Shown here: positions 5,548-6,943 of the stretch, one piece after another
How positions within the stretch are numbered: the stretch's first letter is position 1
Layout of the letters: the number at the start of each line of letters is the position of its first letter
Assembly (NCBI GenBank): GCA_018971455.1
Contig: JAGXAV010000104.1
Coordinates: 1 to 6,943 of the forward strand
DNA: 6,943 nucleotides
Reading direction: 5' to 3'
Source of the DNA: Rhodospirillales bacterium
GTDB taxonomy: Bacteria; Pseudomonadota; Alphaproteobacteria; Acetobacterales; Acetobacteraceae
The notes under the pieces: generated by a model
What the model was told of the DNA's origin: nothing
Databases searched by the model: none
What the model saw: the letters and a program-made list of their open reading frames with translations, nothing else
Made by a program: the position numbers and the translations under genes

Positions 5548-6513
5548 ATGCCGGCCCTGCCCGACGATCCGACGATTTGTTTCGCTCATGTTTCCTACCA
5601 GTTGCAGGAGCGTCTTGCCGCCCGTGCCGCCGGGCCGGCGAGCTTCACCGTGCGCAGCGCGGCCGAACTCGAAGCGCGCATCGGCGAGGCGGACATCCTG
5701 GTGATCTCCGGCCTGTGGCGCGATGAATTGCTGGCCAGGGCGGCGCGCCTGCGCTTCATCCAGTCGATCGGCGCCGGCACCGACCAGTTCGGCCGCGCCG
5801 CGCTGGGCGCGCGCGGCATCCGCCTCGCCAGCGCGTCCGGGGTCAATGCGGCGGCGGTGGCCGAGCACGCCATGGCGCTGCTGCTGGCGCTGGCGCGCCG
5901 CCTGCCCGAGGCGCGCGACAACCAGCATCGCCGTCATTGGCGCGGCATGATCGGCGATTTCGCCGGGCGCGAGGATGAGCTGGGCGGCAAGACCCTGCTG
6001 GTGATCGGCCTCGGGCGCATCGGTGGCAGGCTGGCGCGGCTGGCCAAGGCGTTCGACATGCGCGTGATCGGCGTGCGCCGCGACCCAGCCGGCGGCGCCA
6101 ATGGGGCGGGCGAGGTGCATCCGCTCGACCTTCTGCCCGCCCTGCTGCCGGCCGCCGACGCGGTGGCGCTGACCTGCCCGCTGACGCCGCAGACCGAGGG
6201 GCTGATCGGCGTGGACGCGCTGGCGCGCATGCGCAAATCCGCCTGGCTGATCAACGTGGCCCGGGGGCGCTGCGTCGATGAGGCGGCCCTTGTTGCAGCA
6301 ATCGGCGAAGGCCGCATCGCCGGGGCGGGCATCGATGTCACCGCCGAGGAGCCGCTGGCCGCGACCTCGCCGCTCTGGGGCATGGCGAACGTGCTGGTGA
6401 CGCCGCACACGGCCGGCGAGACGCGCCGCTACGAGGATAATCTTCTCGATATTCTCACCGAGAACCTCGCGCACCTGCGCGCCGGCAGCACCCTGCGCAA
6501 CCAGATCCTGTAG
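5548..6513 (+). CDS. D-isomer-specific 2-hydroxyacid dehydrogenase (glyoxylate/hydroxypyruvate reductase-like)
   Basis: This 321-residue cytosolic oxidoreductase interconverts a 2-oxoacid and a D-2-hydroxyacid. Residues about 100-290 form the nucleotide-binding domain, with G154-L-G-R-I-G159. The catalytic triad is complete: R239 (in INVARG), E268 (in TAEEPL) and H287 (in TPHTAG). The substrate-loop region SIGAGTDQF is at 73-81. After the second strand the usual Asp of NAD enzymes is replaced by R177-R178 (VIGVRR), which suggests NADPH, as in GhrA-type reductases. Start choice: AAGGA (5535-5539) is 8 bases before ATG 5548, while the in-frame ATG at 5539 overlaps the monooxygenase stop (ATGA) but has the purine tract directly abutting it. 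Either way translation is likely coupled to the monooxygenase, suggesting that the two act in one pathway. Three bases separate its TAG from the stop of the convergent ABC gene. Confidence 0.9.
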   Translation: MPALPDDPTICFAHVSYQLQERLAARAAGPASFTVRSAAELEARIGEADILVISGLWRDELLARAARLRFIQSIGAGTDQFGRAALGARGIRLASASGVNAAAVAEHAMALLLALARRLPEARDNQHRRHWRGMIGDFAGREDELGGKTLLVIGLGRIGGRLARLAKAFDMRVIGVRRDPAGGANGAGEVHPLDLLPALLPAADAVALTCPLTPQTEGLIGVDALARMRKSAWLINVARGRCVDEAALVAAIGEGRIAGAGIDVTAEEPLAATSPLWGMANVLVTPHTAGETRRYEDNLLDILTENLAHLRAGSTLRNQIL

Positions 6514-6516
6514 CCT

Positions 6517-6943
6517 TCACGCGTCGGGCGGAACGGCCGCCAGGAGGGTCCGCGTGTAGTCGTGCTGTGGCCGGTTGAAGATCTGCTCGACCGGCCCCTG
6601 CTCGACGATGACGCCGCGATGCATCACCAGCACCCTGTCGCAGAGATGACGCACCACCGAAAGGTCGTGCGAGATGAAGATCATGGCGAAGTCGCGCTCC
6701 TGGCGCAGGCGCTGCAGAAGGTTCAGCAGCTGCGCCTGAACCGAGACGTCGAGGCCCGAGACGATCTCGTCGGCGACCAGCAGTTTCGGAATGGTGCACA
6801 GCGCCCGCGCGATGTTCACGCGCTGGCGCTGGCCGCCCGAAAGCTGGGCCGGCGTGCGCGTCGCCAGCTCCGGCGCCAGGCCGAGTTCGACCATCAGCGC
6901 CTGGGCGCGCCGCATGCGCTCGGCCCGGCTGACTGCCTGCCCG
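6517..6943 (-). CDS. Oligopeptide/dipeptide-type ABC transporter ATP-binding protein, C-terminal part
   Basis: Partial gene: the frame is open to the right edge, so only about the last 142 codons are present and the Walker A site lies outside. Visible elements in order are the signature LSGGQRQR (bases about 6843-6820), Walker B KLLVADE, the D-loop SGLD, the stretch [13 protein letters not shown], and the switch histidine in [15 protein letters not shown]. The tail [15 protein letters not shown]...[14 protein letters not shown] is the hallmark of the DppD/DppF-OppD/OppF family, whose members power import of peptides and also of opines, glutathione or sugars in some bacteria. After the catalytic Glu the usual Pro is Ile (DEIVSGLD), a variant I regard as tolerated in this family. 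The internal ATG at 6915 is not the real start. The rest of the transporter should lie to the right; its substrate is unknown. Confidence 0.93.
   Translation of the reverse strand, partial: GQAVSRAERMRRAQALMVELGLAPELATRTPAQLSGGQRQRVNIARALCTIPKLLVADEIVSGLDVSVQAQLLNLLQRLRQERDFAMIFISHDLSVVRHLCDRVLVMHRGVIVEQGPVEQIFNRPQHDYTRTLLAAVPPDA

Noticed and set aside
5374..6474. 366-codon minus-strand frame over the dehydrogenase
   Set aside because: It is antisense to a gene with an intact catalytic Arg/Glu/His triad and nucleotide-binding motif; there is no support for a second gene.

Overview
This is a GC-rich window (third codon positions almost all G or C) with compact, overlapping genes. It looks like a chromosomal segment of an alphaproteobacterium. 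The gene content and the style of the beta-helix protein at the left edge make the Acetobacteraceae/Rhodospirillales a reasonable guess, but the sequence does not prove it. I see no tRNA, rRNA, CRISPR array or insertion sequence.

Left part (1-2750): a large secreted-type beta-strand-repeat protein begins at 753 on the minus strand and runs off the left edge. Divergent from it, on the plus strand, is a 540-residue serine hydrolase of the S12/class C beta-lactamase fold. Its three catalytic motifs and two extra C-terminal domains match the Ochrobactrum-type D-aminopeptidase. A possible 44-codon ORF overlaps its stop codon.

Middle part (2746-6513): this looks like a small catabolic redox locus. 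A Rieske [2Fe-2S] ferredoxin (minus strand) is divergent from an FAD-dependent ferredoxin reductase (plus strand). The reductase is followed by a flavin-dependent (LLM-class) monooxygenase related to the RutA/SfnG group, and then by a D-2-hydroxyacid dehydrogenase whose start region overlaps the monooxygenase stop. The reductase and ferredoxin form a NADH-to-oxygenase electron chain, but no Rieske or P450 terminal oxygenase is in the window. A reasonable inference is that the monooxygenase oxidatively cleaves a small substrate and the dehydrogenase reduces a 2-oxoacid product. The substrate cannot be named from this sequence. The monooxygenase mRNA has a conspicuous leader hairpin whose U-rich arm pairs with the purine-rich ribosome-binding region.

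Right edge (6517-6943): the C-terminal part of an oligopeptide/dipeptide-type ABC transporter ATPase on the minus strand, convergent with the dehydrogenase and only 3 bases from its stop. Its presence and the D-aminopeptidase hint at a peptide or amino-acid-derivative theme, but no operon links them directly.
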